This document shows positions 25,666 through 35,079 of a DNA stretch of 64,000 bases, in pieces. This stretch comes from Emticicia aquatilis (GTDB lineage: Bacteria > Bacteroidota > Bacteroidia > Cytophagales > Spirosomataceae): positions 434,001 to 498,000 of the forward strand of contig NZ_BMKK01000004.1 of the NCBI RefSeq assembly GCF_014644295.1, read 5' to 3'. The number at the start of each line of letters is the position of its first letter. The stretch's first letter is position 1. The notes beneath the pieces are model-generated. The model saw nothing but the letters and a program-made list of their open reading frames with translations, was not told where the DNA came from and searched no databases. The translations under genes were made by a program, and so were the position numbers.

Positions 25666-26337
25666 TCAGTGCATCGTTTCATTTAATTGTCCTTCTGGAA
25701 CTTTGATGTCGTAACGATACACTTCTTCGATTGAGTCTAAATCATCAGGCAGAATCTCCATGATGGGTTTGATTAACCCAGTTTTCAAATCAAGCACCCA
25801 CCCGTGTAAATGCGGATAATCGCCTGTGGCCCAAGCCTTCTGAACAATGGTTGTTTTGGCTAAATTACGCACTTGTTCGGTCACGTTTAGTTCAACCAGT
25901 CTATCGAATTTCTCTTGAAAATCCTCGATTTTGCTCAACTCGTCGTGGTGCTTTACGTTTACATCTTTGATGTTTCTTAGCCATTTATTGATAAGGCCAT
26001 AATCTTTATTATCCATCGAAGCCTTCACACCACCACAGTTGTAGTGGCCTACCACCAAAATATGCTTTACTTTGAGTACTTCTACGGCATACTGAAGTAC
26101 ACTAAGCATATTAATATCGGTGTGTACGACCAAATTGGCAACATTGCGATGCACGAAAATATCACCAGGTTGTGTACCAGTAACTTGGTCGGCAGGCACA
26201 CGGCTATCGGCACAACCAATCCAAAGAAATTGAGGATTTTGGTGTGATGCTAATTCTTCAAAATATCCTTCATCTACACGAAGTTTCTCGGCAGCCCAAG
26301 CCTTATTGGCTAATAAGAGTTTTTGGTATGATTGCAT
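25666..26337 (-). CDS. can: Beta-class carbonic anhydrase
   Basis: A 223-residue beta-carbonic anhydrase, interconverting CO2 and bicarbonate in the cytoplasm. The zinc ligands fall at the same numbers as in E. coli Can: Cys42, Asp44 and Arg46 in CADSRVPAD, His98 and Cys101 in VGHYNCGGVKA. Trp39 and Arg64 of the allosteric bicarbonate site of type II enzymes are also present, but the expected Tyr near 181 appears to be Leu (HGWVLDLKTG). The gene starts 5 bp after the SulP transporter stop, so the two form one transcript that would pair bicarbonate transport with its hydration chemistry. Confidence 0.95.
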   Translation of the reverse strand: MQSYQKLLLANKAWAAEKLRVDEGYFEELASHQNPQFLWIGCADSRVPADQVTGTQPGDIFVHRNVANLVVHTDINMLSVLQYAVEVLKVKHILVVGHYNCGGVKASMDNKDYGLINKWLRNIKDVNVKHHDELSKIEDFQEKFDRLVELNVTEQVRNLAKTTIVQKAWATGDYPHLHGWVLDLKTGLIKPIMEILPDDLDSIEEVYRYDIKVPEGQLNETMH

Positions 26338-26342
26338 AATTT

Positions 26343-27884
26343 CTAATTATGGTTTAGTTGTTTTCTTGAAATTCCTTTTAATTCTACTTCTATGTTACGT
26401 GATTTAACGTCTTTCTGAAATTCTTCTAAAGTCAGATAAATATCGTGGTCAATGAATGAAGACCTTGTACCATCTATATATACGGTATCTCCTTCTTTCA
26501 AGGATGCCAATTTGATTTTAAGTTCTGATTTATTGAAGTAAAAAATATCTTTATTAAACTGAATCAATACACTTTTGCCTTCACGCATGAACGACATCGA
26601 ACCCTTATAGTTGGTATAAAGTATGTAGAGCATCGCCACGAAAACACCGATTCCAATTCCTTTTAATAAATCAGTAAAAACAACCGCTAAAACAGTAATG
26701 ACAAAAGGCACAAATTGGTCTTGGCCTTCTTTATACATTTGCTTGAAAATGGCAGGTTTAGCTAATTTATAACCTACCATAATTAAGACTATCGCCAGCG
26801 AAGCCAATGGGATTTGGTTTAAAACCGTTGGAATAGAAATAGTACAAACCAATAAAATAAGGCCGTGAATAACAGTTGCAAGGTTTGTTTTTCCACCTGC
26901 TTGAATATTGGCCGAACTTCTAACAATTACTTGCGTAAGGGGCAAACCACCCAATAAACCCGAAATAATATTGCCAGCTCCTTGTGCTTGCAGCTCACGG
27001 TTGGTTGGTGTTATTCGTGAATCAGGGTCGAGTTTGTCAGTTGCTTCAACACTCAAAAGTGTTTCGAGACTGGCAATTATCGCAATGACAAGAGCGACTT
27101 TCCAAACTGCGAAATTGTTGATTGCCGAAAAGTTTGGCATTTGGAATAGTGTAAAGAAATCACCGATTGAATTGGTAATCGGAAGGCTAACCAAGTGATT
27201 GCTTTCGAGGTGAAATAAAGGAGGTAAAACAGTAAGTCCTGTATTGAGAATAATTCCTGCAATTACGGCCAACAATGCCCCAGGAATCATGTTCAGAATT
27301 TGATTTCTTTTGATAAAAGGTTGTTCCCACAAAATCATAATTCCCAACGAAACTAAGCCGATTATCAAAGCCCCCTCGTTGAATAATTCGCTTACTCGTA
27401 ATAATTCGGAAAGGGTATTCTGACCGTCTGTTTGAAAAAAATCTTCGTCTCCTTCATAATCCAAATCAATACCCATTGCGTGAGGAATTTGCTTTAGAAT
27501 AATGATAAGGCCAATAGCTGTAAGCATACCTTTGATAACTGAGGTAGGGAAATAGTAGCCAATAACACCCGCTTTCAATCGGCCTAAGATTATTTGAAAA
27601 ACGCCCGCCAATACAACAGCCAATAAGAATGTATCGTAAGCCCCAAGCTCAGTAATAGAGGTTAGTACGGTAACTGTAAGGCCAGCGGCAGGCCCACTTA
27701 CACCAAGTTGCGAGCCACTCAAAGCTCCAACAACTATTCCACCGACAACTCCAGCAATGATTCCCGAAATAAGTGGTGCTCCTGATGCCAAAGCCACCCC
27801 CAAACAGAGTGGTAAGGCTACCAAAAACACAACCAAACCCGCCGAGAAATCAGATTTGAGGTGATTAAAATTAAATATTTTCAT
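26343..27884 (-). CDS. SulP family anion transporter (probable bicarbonate transporter)
   Basis: A 513-residue SulP/SLC26 protein. The membrane domain (residues ~12-410) starts LKSDFSAGLVVFLVALPLCLGVALASGAP and contains the family blocks SGPAAGLTV and DPDSRITPTNRELQAQGAGN. A C-terminal STAS domain follows (~425-510, DTVYIDGTRSSFIDHDIY). SulP proteins carry sulfate, bicarbonate or organic anions. Immediate coupling to carbonic anhydrase is the classic context for bicarbonate or carbonate transport, so that substrate is the best guess. It is the first gene of a two-gene operon. Confidence 0.93.
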   Translation of the reverse strand: MKIFNFNHLKSDFSAGLVVFLVALPLCLGVALASGAPLISGIIAGVVGGIVVGALSGSQLGVSGPAAGLTVTVLTSITELGAYDTFLLAVVLAGVFQIILGRLKAGVIGYYFPTSVIKGMLTAIGLIIILKQIPHAMGIDLDYEGDEDFFQTDGQNTLSELLRVSELFNEGALIIGLVSLGIMILWEQPFIKRNQILNMIPGALLAVIAGIILNTGLTVLPPLFHLESNHLVSLPITNSIGDFFTLFQMPNFSAINNFAVWKVALVIAIIASLETLLSVEATDKLDPDSRITPTNRELQAQGAGNIISGLLGGLPLTQVIVRSSANIQAGGKTNLATVIHGLILLVCTISIPTVLNQIPLASLAIVLIMVGYKLAKPAIFKQMYKEGQDQFVPFVITVLAVVFTDLLKGIGIGVFVAMLYILYTNYKGSMSFMREGKSVLIQFNKDIFYFNKSELKIKLASLKEGDTVYIDGTRSSFIDHDIYLTLEEFQKDVKSRNIEVELKGISRKQLNHN

Positions 27885-28023
27885 AGAGGAATTTATAAAC
27901 TATTAAATAGTGTCTTCTGACAATAAAAGTTGAGAATCGCAATAAAACATGACACATACCATCACTCGTTTTGAGTGGGTACTGCACAAAAAATAGGTGT
28001 TTTGAAAATTTAAAGAAAAGCAA

Positions 28024-28314
28024 TTAGGCCTTGGGAGGAGGAGAATCTATCGTTCGGAACGGATTTTGGATAGAGGTAGCTACTAAATCACAAATGGCAT
28101 TTTTAGCTAAGAAATTACTCGTACAAAACTGAAATGAGGGTGTAGAAAGAAAGAATTTTTCGACCAAAATATCTTCAGAAGCGTCTTCGCTTTCGTTGCT
28201 ATCTTCGATGTCTTGTACTTCGATGCTTGGCTTAAAACTGGTAAAGCAACTTCTAACAGTCGAAAATTCGACCATCATTAGGAGCATCAATACCAAGATT
28301 CGCTGAAACATCAA
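28024..28314 (-). CDS. Small putative secreted protein, unknown
   Basis: A 96-residue frame with a strongly hydrophobic N-terminus (RILVLMLLMMVEF) that could be a signal peptide, then an acidic segment (VQDIEDSNESEDASEDI) and a C-terminal part ending SPPPKA. No family is recognised. The overall plan (short signal, acidic stretch, no domain) resembles the small protein at 50646-51041. It lies alone between the FAD oxidoreductase and the SulP gene. It may be real, but base composition and length do not prove it. Confidence 0.45.
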   Translation of the reverse strand: MMFQRILVLMLLMMVEFSTVRSCFTSFKPSIEVQDIEDSNESEDASEDILVEKFFLSTPSFQFCTSNFLAKNAICDLVATSIQNPFRTIDSPPPKA

Positions 28315-28446
28315 TAAACGATTTTTATATTACCTATTAGAATTTCTTATGTAAAGCTAATAAAAAACTACGATAGTATAAAAATGGTTTCAAGTATTTA
28401 GGTCAAAGAAAAAAATTACACGCCAATTTCATCATTATGAAAAAAA

Positions 28447-29577
28447 CTAAAAAATCGTTAGTATCTCTTTCGCTAAACTTTCTGAAAGTGTTGGGGCTAA
28501 GGCAACTCCCATTCCGTTCATTCTTACACTTAATGATACTCTTTGACTCAAACACTTGCTCACAGGGGTTTTAGTATCATCAAATGCCATGATTCCACTC
28601 CAACGTTGGTCAATTTTTACGTTTTTGTGTTTCGGAATAATGTTTTCGTAGAGTAGCTGTTCCAGTCGGTTTTGTACTAATTCGGTCAAGGCAAATTCAT
28701 CGGTATTTTCAGCTTGAAAATCTAAATTTCTACCTCCACCAAATAAAACCCGATTTCGATAATTTCGGAAGTAATAATAGCCTTTATCGAAATGAAACGT
28801 TCCTCGCCAATTTAATCCTTCGATGGGTTCGGTTATCAAAACTTGCCCACGACCTGGGTATAAATCAACTTCGGGTAGGAGTCTCTTTGTGAAAGCATTG
28901 GTAGTAATACTCAGATGATTTGCTCTAAAAACCATTCCATTTTTGGCAATAATGGTGGTTTCTTCTTGGTTTTCTTCAAAATTCTCTACTTCTACCCCAA
29001 AAAATATTTTCACTTTTTGGGCTTGTAGCACTTCAATCATTGAATTGATAAGTTTACCACTATGAATCGACCCTTCCACGTCATTTTTAATGGCGTACTG
29101 AAATCCCGAAAATCCTGCTTGATTGATAACCGATTCATCAATAAAAAAATGATTATCGCTACCTGTTATACTTTTTATTGATTGATTCAGGTCATTTAAT
29201 TGCTCTTTTGTTTCTTCAAAAGTGGTTTTATCATTAAAAAGCTCAGTTCCTCCACAGTCATCAAACTCAATCTCAGAGCCAAAATATTGGGCAATCATGC
29301 TAATACCTCTATGGCGTTGTTCGGCCCAAAACATAGCTTGGTCGAGTCCCATTACAGTAATATTTTCGAGTAGCTCAGTGGGGCTACCAAAACACGAAAA
29401 ACCAGCATTTTTGGTACTTGCTCCCGTTGGCAAAGTACCCGCTTCAAGAATTGCTATTTCGATTTTCGGTCGGTATTTTTTTAGAAAATATGCCAACCAA
29501 AGCCCCGAAAAACCCGCTCCAATGATAACTACATCATATTTTTTCAAAAAAACATCTTTTTCCCAAAAACTAAACAT
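28447..29577 (-). CDS. FAD-dependent oxidoreductase (DAO family)
   Basis: A ~376-residue flavoprotein of the D-amino-acid-oxidase/glycine-oxidase fold. The N-terminal dinucleotide-binding motif is YDVVIIGAGFSGLWLAYFL followed by the acidic strand end AILEAG. TGASTKNAGFSCFGSP is the second FAD-contacting block, and the C-terminal block reads RWSGIMAFDD...GMGVALAPTLSESLA. I start at the ATG at 29577 (MFSFWEKDVF); the frame extends to a TTG at 29601, which is less likely. It is divergent from the methyltransferase gene across a short region containing a GC-rich repeat. The substrate is probably an amine or amino acid and is unresolved. Confidence 0.88.
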   Translation of the reverse strand: MFSFWEKDVFLKKYDVVIIGAGFSGLWLAYFLKKYRPKIEIAILEAGTLPTGASTKNAGFSCFGSPTELLENITVMGLDQAMFWAEQRHRGISMIAQYFGSEIEFDDCGGTELFNDKTTFEETKEQLNDLNQSIKSITGSDNHFFIDESVINQAGFSGFQYAIKNDVEGSIHSGKLINSMIEVLQAQKVKIFFGVEVENFEENQEETTIIAKNGMVFRANHLSITTNAFTKRLLPEVDLYPGRGQVLITEPIEGLNWRGTFHFDKGYYYFRNYRNRVLFGGGRNLDFQAENTDEFALTELVQNRLEQLLYENIIPKHKNVKIDQRWSGIMAFDDTKTPVSKCLSQRVSLSVRMNGMGVALAPTLSESLAKEILTIF

Positions 29578-29613
29578 AATATTGTGAACTAATTTTTTCA
29601 AAATTAGAATTAA

Positions 29614-29634
29614 GACGGGGTCGCCCGTGCGATG
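29614..29634. repeat. 21-bp GC-rich repeat, copy 1
   Basis: The sequence GACGGGGTCGCCCG... (21 bp) recurs exactly in inverted orientation at 57851-57871. It contains a small hairpin (ACGGG-GTCG-CCCGT). It sits in the short divergent region between the FAD oxidoreductase and methyltransferase genes. Confidence 0.85.
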
Positions 29635-29652
29635 GAGAATGAAGAACGATGA

Positions 29653-30894
29653 ATGAAATTAATTTCATCTGCCCAAACAATGTTAGAAAAATTAAAAGAA
29701 GCTAATAAAATTGCTAATCAAATACAAGGTAGCGATATTCAGTCATTTATCTTAAAAAAAAGCAAAGATTTTGATGCTGAAATGTTGCGTTTGGTTGCCG
29801 ACCAATGGCTGGCCCGAAATAAAGCCAAGCATAAACTACCCTCTTGGTATGCCAACCCAAATGTTATTTTTCCTCCTCCTCTCTCGGTTGAACAGGCTTC
29901 TTCCGAAATAACGGCCAATTATAAAGCACAAGTTTTTGTACGAAATTTTGGCAATGCTCCGTGTGCCGACCTCACTGGAGGTATGGGGCTTGATAGCTGG
30001 GCTTTATCAAAAGTTACAGAATCTGTCACATATATTGAGCAAAACCCGAATTTAGCTGTGGTGGCGAGATATAATTTTGAAGTTCTGGCACAAAACAACA
30101 TTGAAGTTTTGAACGAAAACTCGGAATTATTTACTCAATCAACAACGGGCGGCGTTTCGCATCAACCGATAACTAATTTCTACATTGACCCGCATCGTAG
30201 AGATGAGGCAAAAAATAAAGTTTTTAAGATTGAAGATTGTGAGCCAAACCTGCTTTCTATCAAGCATTTGTTAGAAAACTATATGGTAAAGTTTTCGCCC
30301 ATGCTGGATATTAAATTGGCCATTGAGCAGTTAGGCGATAACATTACAGAAGTACACATTGTCGCTCTCGAAAATGAAGTAAAAGAATTATTATTCATAA
30401 GTAGAAAATCAAAAATTGAATCAAAAACTTCAATTCATTGTATAAATTTTTTATCCAATAATCAAACGCAACTTTTTACATTTGGCTACGAAAGCGAAGA
30501 AAAAGCCAACATAAAATACTCACAACCAAGTACTTATATTTACGAACCCAATGCAACTATCTTGAAAGCAGGAGCTTTTAAAAGTATTGCTGCTCAATAT
30601 GGCTTGGCAAAGCTCGCTCCTAATAGCCATTTATACACTTCGGCTATATTGGTAGAAAATTTTGCGGGCAGAAGTTTCTTGTGCGAAGCTGTTTGTAAGT
30701 TCGATAAAAAAGAAATTCTCTCAAAATTACCTACGCCAAAAGCCAATATTAGTACCCGAAATTTTCCGATGAAACCAGAAGAAATAAAAAAGAAGCTGGG
30801 TTTGCAAGATGGCGGTGAATACTATTTATTTGCTACCGAAAATATGGACAAACAAAAAATTGTGTTAGTTTGTAGAAAAGCGGGACAGGCATAA
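29653..30894 (+). CDS. Class I SAM-dependent methyltransferase with THUMP-like domain
   Basis: A 413-residue protein. The centre contains a methyltransferase fold: ADLTGGMGLDSWALS is SAM motif I (~residues 105-119), YIEQNPNLA the acidic loop, and FYIDPHRRDE the motif-IV equivalent. The C-terminal ~170 residues, ending FATENMDKQKIVLVCRKAG, match the THUMP-like domain found in uncharacterised bacterial RNA-modification-like enzymes. A nucleic-acid substrate (tRNA or rRNA) is likely from the domain pairing, but no target is known. It is monocistronic, divergent from the FAD oxidoreductase. Confidence 0.85.
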   Translation: MKLISSAQTMLEKLKEANKIANQIQGSDIQSFILKKSKDFDAEMLRLVADQWLARNKAKHKLPSWYANPNVIFPPPLSVEQASSEITANYKAQVFVRNFGNAPCADLTGGMGLDSWALSKVTESVTYIEQNPNLAVVARYNFEVLAQNNIEVLNENSELFTQSTTGGVSHQPITNFYIDPHRRDEAKNKVFKIEDCEPNLLSIKHLLENYMVKFSPMLDIKLAIEQLGDNITEVHIVALENEVKELLFISRKSKIESKTSIHCINFLSNNQTQLFTFGYESEEKANIKYSQPSTYIYEPNATILKAGAFKSIAAQYGLAKLAPNSHLYTSAILVENFAGRSFLCEAVCKFDKKEILSKLPTPKANISTRNFPMKPEEIKKKLGLQDGGEYYLFATENMDKQKIVLVCRKAGQA

Positions 30895-30969
30895 TTTTTT
30901 TATCTATAAGTTTTCAGTTACAATACCACAATCACAACGTCCTAATAGCGACAATTAAAATTTATTATT

Positions 30970-31644
30970 ATGAGAAAAGCACTTATCACAAGCATTTTGC
31001 TGGTAGCGAGTTTGGGAGGTTTTGGTCAAACAATTTTGAGCGGTTCGGAAGTTTTTGGCAAAGACCGAAAAGAAGGATTTTATATGACGCTCAACATCGA
31101 GAAGAAATTCATTGAAAAAGACTGGTCGTTGTTTATTTCAAAATACGGTGGTGTGGCACAAAGCCGTGAGGTTTTTAATATTGCGGCCGCCAATATTCCT
31201 GATATTTCGCCAGACCCAATCAATCTAATGACAAAGGTTATTTCTGACCAGAAAGTAAAAACCAAAATCTTTGCATCTTTTGATGTTGGTGGCGGAAATA
31301 TGGTTTCAGAAAACAACAAATCTTTTAGAGGTGTTGAACAACTCTTGAAGGATTTTTATGCCTTTGCAATGCAAAATGAAGATGTCAGACTGGCTGAACG
31401 TGATGCAGAAGAAGCTCAAAAAAATCTTGATAGAGTAAACAAAACTGGCGACAGAATTGTACGAGACATTGAAAAAAACAAGCGTGAAAAAGAAAAACTA
31501 TTAAAAGAAATAGAAAATAACCGAATCGAGCTTGAAAAATTATTAAAAGACCAAACTGATAATAAGCAAGACCAAGAAAATGCTCGTATTGCTCTTGAAG
31601 AAAAACAAAAAGCAGCAAGCGTTGTGAAAACACGCATCAAATAA
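30970..31644 (+). CDS. Secreted protein with C-terminal coiled coil, unknown
   Basis: A 224-residue protein with a signal peptide (MRKALITSILLVASLGGFG, then QTILSG). Residues ~25-125 form a compact domain without recognised motifs. From ~135 to 220 there is a continuous heptad-rich coiled coil (LAERDAEEAQKNLDRVNK, then KNKREKEKLLKEIENNRIE). It is probably a periplasmic or outer-membrane-associated structural protein. A terminator follows 19 bp after the stop, so it is monocistronic. No family assignment. Confidence 0.8.
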   Translation: MRKALITSILLVASLGGFGQTILSGSEVFGKDRKEGFYMTLNIEKKFIEKDWSLFISKYGGVAQSREVFNIAAANIPDISPDPINLMTKVISDQKVKTKIFASFDVGGGNMVSENNKSFRGVEQLLKDFYAFAMQNEDVRLAERDAEEAQKNLDRVNKTGDRIVRDIEKNKREKEKLLKEIENNRIELEKLLKDQTDNKQDQENARIALEEKQKAASVVKTRIK

Positions 31645-31662
31645 AGTATTGAGAAGTCGATG

Positions 31663-31697
31663 AAAGCCTTCTGAGCATATCTCGGAAGGCTTTTTGG
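31663..31697 (+). terminator. Terminator after the coiled-coil protein
   Basis: The stem AAAGCCTTCTGAG/CTCGGAAGGCTTT (one G-U pair) with a 5-base loop is followed by TTTGG. It closes the transcript of the gene ending at 31644. The rest of the 271-bp spacer to the next gene holds a candidate promoter word only. Confidence 0.85.
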
Positions 31698-31788
31698 TTT
31701 TTATCAATTAATTTATCACTATTTCAATAACTTTTGTTACTATTATAAGCTATTCGAGTATTCAACTTTCATCATTTATTATTTTTCA

Positions 31789-31796
31789 TATTTTTG
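31789..31796 (+). promoter_or_regulatory. Candidate Bacteroidota -7 element upstream of the GH63-like gene
   Basis: TATTTTTG fits the Bacteroidota -7 consensus TAnnTTTG. No convincing -33 TTTG is seen at the expected spacing. If used, transcription would start near 31803 and leave a leader of about 110 bases before the start codon at 31916. Confidence 0.3.
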
Positions 31797-31915
31797 CGAA
31801 TAGCCCAAAGTTATTCAGTACAAAAACCTATGTGGCTTATTATAAATAGAATACAACGGTGCAAAAGAAAGTAAAATACTTATAACCTAAACCTTAACAG
31901 ATTAAAGATACGAGT

Positions 31916-34558
31916 ATGACTGAGATACAAGAAAAGATTCGCCTAAGCCAAAGAAAAGATAATAAAGGATGGAAAAAATGGGGTCCGTATCTATCTGAAA
32001 GACAATGGGGAACAGTCAGAGAAGATTATAGTGTATATGGAAATGCTTGGGACTACGTTCCGCACGATATGGCACGCTCAAGAGCATATCGTTGGGGAGA
32101 AGATGGTATCGGGGGAATTTCAGATAACAAACAACATATATGTTTTGCGGTTTCGTTTTGGAACCACAAAGATAAAATTATTAAGGAACGCCTCTTTGGT
32201 TTGACTGGTTCAGAAGGAAATCACGGTGAGGATGTAAAAGAACTTTACTATTATATTGACAGTACGCCCACACACTCTTATATGAAGATGCTCTATAAGT
32301 ATCCTCAAAATGAGTTTCCTTACCGACAAATTGTTGAAGAAAATCAGAAACGTAATCGCTCAAATACTGAGTTTGAAATTGAGCAAACGGGTGTTTTCAA
32401 TAACAATGAGTATTTCGATATTTTTATTGAATATGCGAAAGCTGATGAAAATGATATTCTGATAAAAATAACAGCTCATAACCGAAATAAAAAAGCGGCG
32501 ATTTTGACAATGCTCCCAACGCTTTGGTTTAGAAATACATGGAGTTGGGGCTACGAAGCTTACAAAAAAAGCCCAATGCTCACAGGCATTGCCAATAATC
32601 AGATTGAGGTTTCGCACCAGCTTTTGGGCAAATATAAATTATATGTTGAAGGTGCCGACGAACTTGTATTTTGCGAGAATGAAACCAACATGGAGCGTAT
32701 TTTTGGCAAGCCAAACACCGCCATGTATGTAAAAGACGGTATCAGCAACTATATCCTGACTGGCAAGCCAACGACAATCAACCCAAACAAGATAGGAACA
32801 AAGGCTTCTGCTCGATATACTAAAAAATTTGAGGGTGGCGAAAGCCATACAATTAGACTCAGGTTTAGTCAAAATTCACAAAATCAGAAAGCTTTTGTTG
32901 ATTTCGACCAAATTTTCGATTTGAGAATCAAAGAAGCCAATGAGTTTTATGACCACATTCAGCAAGATATAAAGTCAGAAGAACAACGCAATATTCAGCG
33001 TCAGGCTTTTGCGGGAATGATGTGGAACAAGCAATTCTACTATTACAATATCAACGAATGGCTCAAAGGCGACCCCAAAATGCCATTTGAGTTTAAAGGA
33101 AGAGCTTTCCCGAGAAATAATACGTGGAAACACGCCTACATGGCCAATATTTTGTCGATGCCTGATAAGTGGGAATATCCGTGGTTTGCAGCGTGGGACT
33201 TGGCTTTTCATACGCTCACCCTCGCCCGCATCGACGCCGATTTTGCCAAACGACAATTGGCCGTTGTACTTCGAGAATATTACATGCACCCCAATGGTCA
33301 GATTCCTGCCTACGAATGGAATTTCTCGGACGTAAATCCGCCCGTTCATGCTTGGGCAACTTGGAAAGTTTATGAGATTGACAAGAAAAATAATGATGGC
33401 AAAGGAGATTTGGCTTTCTTAGAAAAAATCTTCCATAAATTGCTCATCAATTTCACATGGTGGGTCAATCAGAAAGATGAAGAAGGCAATAATATCTTTG
33501 GCGGAGGTTTCTTGGGGCTTGATAATATTGGTGTATTTGACCGAAATGCCCAGATTCCCGGTGTAAAACTCGAACAAGCCGATGCAACTGGCTGGATGGC
33601 CATGTACACGCTCAATATGTTGCGTATTGCATGTGAAATTTCGATAGAAAAACCTGTTTATCAGGATATGGCCTCTAAATTTTTCGAGCATTTCTTGCAT
33701 ATTGCGGCTGCCATCAATAAACCAATCAAGGGCAATGACTTGGGGCTTTGGGACGAAGCTGACCAGTTTTATTATGATAAACTGCATGCTCCAAACGGAG
33801 AAACCATCTTTATGAAGATTCGCTCGTATGTGGGTCTGATTCCGCTCTTTGCCGTAGAAGTCATTGACGAAGAAATGCTTTCAAAATTACCAGATTTCAA
33901 ACGCCGATTAGAATGGGTGCTTACTAATCGCCCAGATTTGGCATCGCTGATTTCTCGATGGAACGAACCAGGTAAAGGAGAAACACACTTACTTTCGCTC
34001 CTGCGTGGCCACCGTATGAAAATGGTTATCAAGCGAATGTTCGATGAAGCAGAGTTTTTATCAGATTATGGTATTCGCTCGTTGTCAAAATCGCATAAAG
34101 AAAACCCATATCAGTTTAACCTTCATGGTGAGATTTTGAGTGTAAAATATACGCCAGCCGAGTCGGATTTGAGCATTATGGGAGGAAATTCAAACTGGCG
34201 TGGACCAATTTGGTTTCCGATTAACTTCTTGTTAATTGACTCATTATTAAAGTTTTATGGTTATTATGGCGATGATTTTGAGGTAGAATACCCAACTAAT
34301 TCGGGTAATATCATGTCAATCAAAGAGGCTGCGTTGATGGTGGCCGATAGGTTGATTAAAATCTTCCAAATGAACGGAGAAAGTCGCCGACCAAATACGG
34401 GAGATTTTGAAATGTTTGATGCCGACCCACATTTCAAAGATTTACATCTTTTCTATGAGTATTTCAACGGAGATACAGGGGAAGGACTCGGTGCTGCCCA
34501 CCAATGCGGCTGGACAGGCTTAGTAGCCGACTTGATTCAATATACAAATGAGAAATAA
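31916..34558 (+). CDS. GH63-like / MGH1-type glycoside hydrolase (glucosidase)
   Basis: An 880-residue enzyme with the (alpha/alpha)6-barrel of GH63 and related MGH1-like hydrolases. Recognisable blocks are the N-terminal RQWGTVREDYSVYGNAWDY and SFWNHKDKIIKERLFGLTG, ILTMLPTLWFRNTWSWG, the catalytic-acid region EYPWFAAWDLAFH, and the C-terminal GGNSNWRGPIWFPINFL. No signal peptide is present, so the enzyme is probably cytoplasmic. Bacterial relatives act on alpha-glucosyl substrates such as mannosylglycerate, glucosylglycerate or short glucosides. The precise substrate cannot be told. Monocistronic, with a terminator 10 bp downstream. Confidence 0.9.
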   Translation: MTEIQEKIRLSQRKDNKGWKKWGPYLSERQWGTVREDYSVYGNAWDYVPHDMARSRAYRWGEDGIGGISDNKQHICFAVSFWNHKDKIIKERLFGLTGSEGNHGEDVKELYYYIDSTPTHSYMKMLYKYPQNEFPYRQIVEENQKRNRSNTEFEIEQTGVFNNNEYFDIFIEYAKADENDILIKITAHNRNKKAAILTMLPTLWFRNTWSWGYEAYKKSPMLTGIANNQIEVSHQLLGKYKLYVEGADELVFCENETNMERIFGKPNTAMYVKDGISNYILTGKPTTINPNKIGTKASARYTKKFEGGESHTIRLRFSQNSQNQKAFVDFDQIFDLRIKEANEFYDHIQQDIKSEEQRNIQRQAFAGMMWNKQFYYYNINEWLKGDPKMPFEFKGRAFPRNNTWKHAYMANILSMPDKWEYPWFAAWDLAFHTLTLARIDADFAKRQLAVVLREYYMHPNGQIPAYEWNFSDVNPPVHAWATWKVYEIDKKNNDGKGDLAFLEKIFHKLLINFTWWVNQKDEEGNNIFGGGFLGLDNIGVFDRNAQIPGVKLEQADATGWMAMYTLNMLRIACEISIEKPVYQDMASKFFEHFLHIAAAINKPIKGNDLGLWDEADQFYYDKLHAPNGETIFMKIRSYVGLIPLFAVEVIDEEMLSKLPDFKRRLEWVLTNRPDLASLISRWNEPGKGETHLLSLLRGHRMKMVIKRMFDEAEFLSDYGIRSLSKSHKENPYQFNLHGEILSVKYTPAESDLSIMGGNSNWRGPIWFPINFLLIDSLLKFYGYYGDDFEVEYPTNSGNIMSIKEAALMVADRLIKIFQMNGESRRPNTGDFEMFDADPHFKDLHLFYEYFNGDTGEGLGAAHQCGWTGLVADLIQYTNEK

Positions 34559-34567
34559 ATCAAAATT

Positions 34568-34604
34568 AAGCAACTGGATGAAGTATGACTTTATCCAGTT
34601 GCTT
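34568..34604. terminator. Bidirectional terminator between GH63-like and DUF2147 genes
   Basis: Perfect 12-bp arms (AAGCAACTGGAT and complement) enclose an inner AAGT/ACTT stem. The hairpin lies between convergent stops at 34558 and 34614. A T-rich tract (GCTTTT) follows on the plus strand. Confidence 0.8.
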
Positions 34605-34613
34605 GCTTTTGAG

Positions 34614-35066
34614 CTATCCTACTCTGTAAAACACCATATTTTTACCCAAGATTTCGAAACCCCAATACCCACGCACAATAAGTGTATTGGCATCTTTTAG
34701 CCTTACGACAGAATCATAGGTACGCCCCGAGTTAGGGTCATAGATTGTGCCATTACCCCATGTATCTTTACCATTAAAAGTCAGATTATCAACTACTTGC
34801 ATCCCAAGCCACGGCCTGCTTCTGAGCTTAGGGTCAGGATTTTCGGTATCTTTAAAATCCTCCATGTTCGGAGTTTTGGGGTCGCAGATAAACCAAACAA
34901 CTTTCCCATAAAACTTATCATTCTTTTTAAAAATCTCAACTTTCAAATCTTTATTTTCCGAAAACCAAGTGCCTACAATTCTATCGGCAATTTGTGTATT
35001 TTGAGCAAACGATGATTGCGAATAAACTAAAAAAAACAAATAGAACCCTACTTTTAACAATTTCAT
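34614..35066 (-). CDS. DUF2147 family periplasmic protein
   Basis: A ~150-residue secreted protein. The start at 35066 gives a clean signal peptide (MKLLKVGFYLFFLVYSQSSFA) and avoids the overlap with the upstream gene that the longer frame would need. The mature part is DUF2147: IVGTWFSENKDLKVEIF, YGKVVWF, RPWLGMQVVDNL, WGNGTIYDPNSGRTYDS and VRGYWGFEILGK. It is a lipocalin-like small barrel of unknown ligand. It follows the BamA-like gene closely (14 bp) and is the last gene of an envelope operon. Confidence 0.92.
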   Translation of the reverse strand: MKLLKVGFYLFFLVYSQSSFAQNTQIADRIVGTWFSENKDLKVEIFKKNDKFYGKVVWFICDPKTPNMEDFKDTENPDPKLRSRPWLGMQVVDNLTFNGKDTWGNGTIYDPNSGRTYDSVVRLKDANTLIVRGYWGFEILGKNMVFYRVG

Positions 35067-35079
35067 ACTACTACTATTT

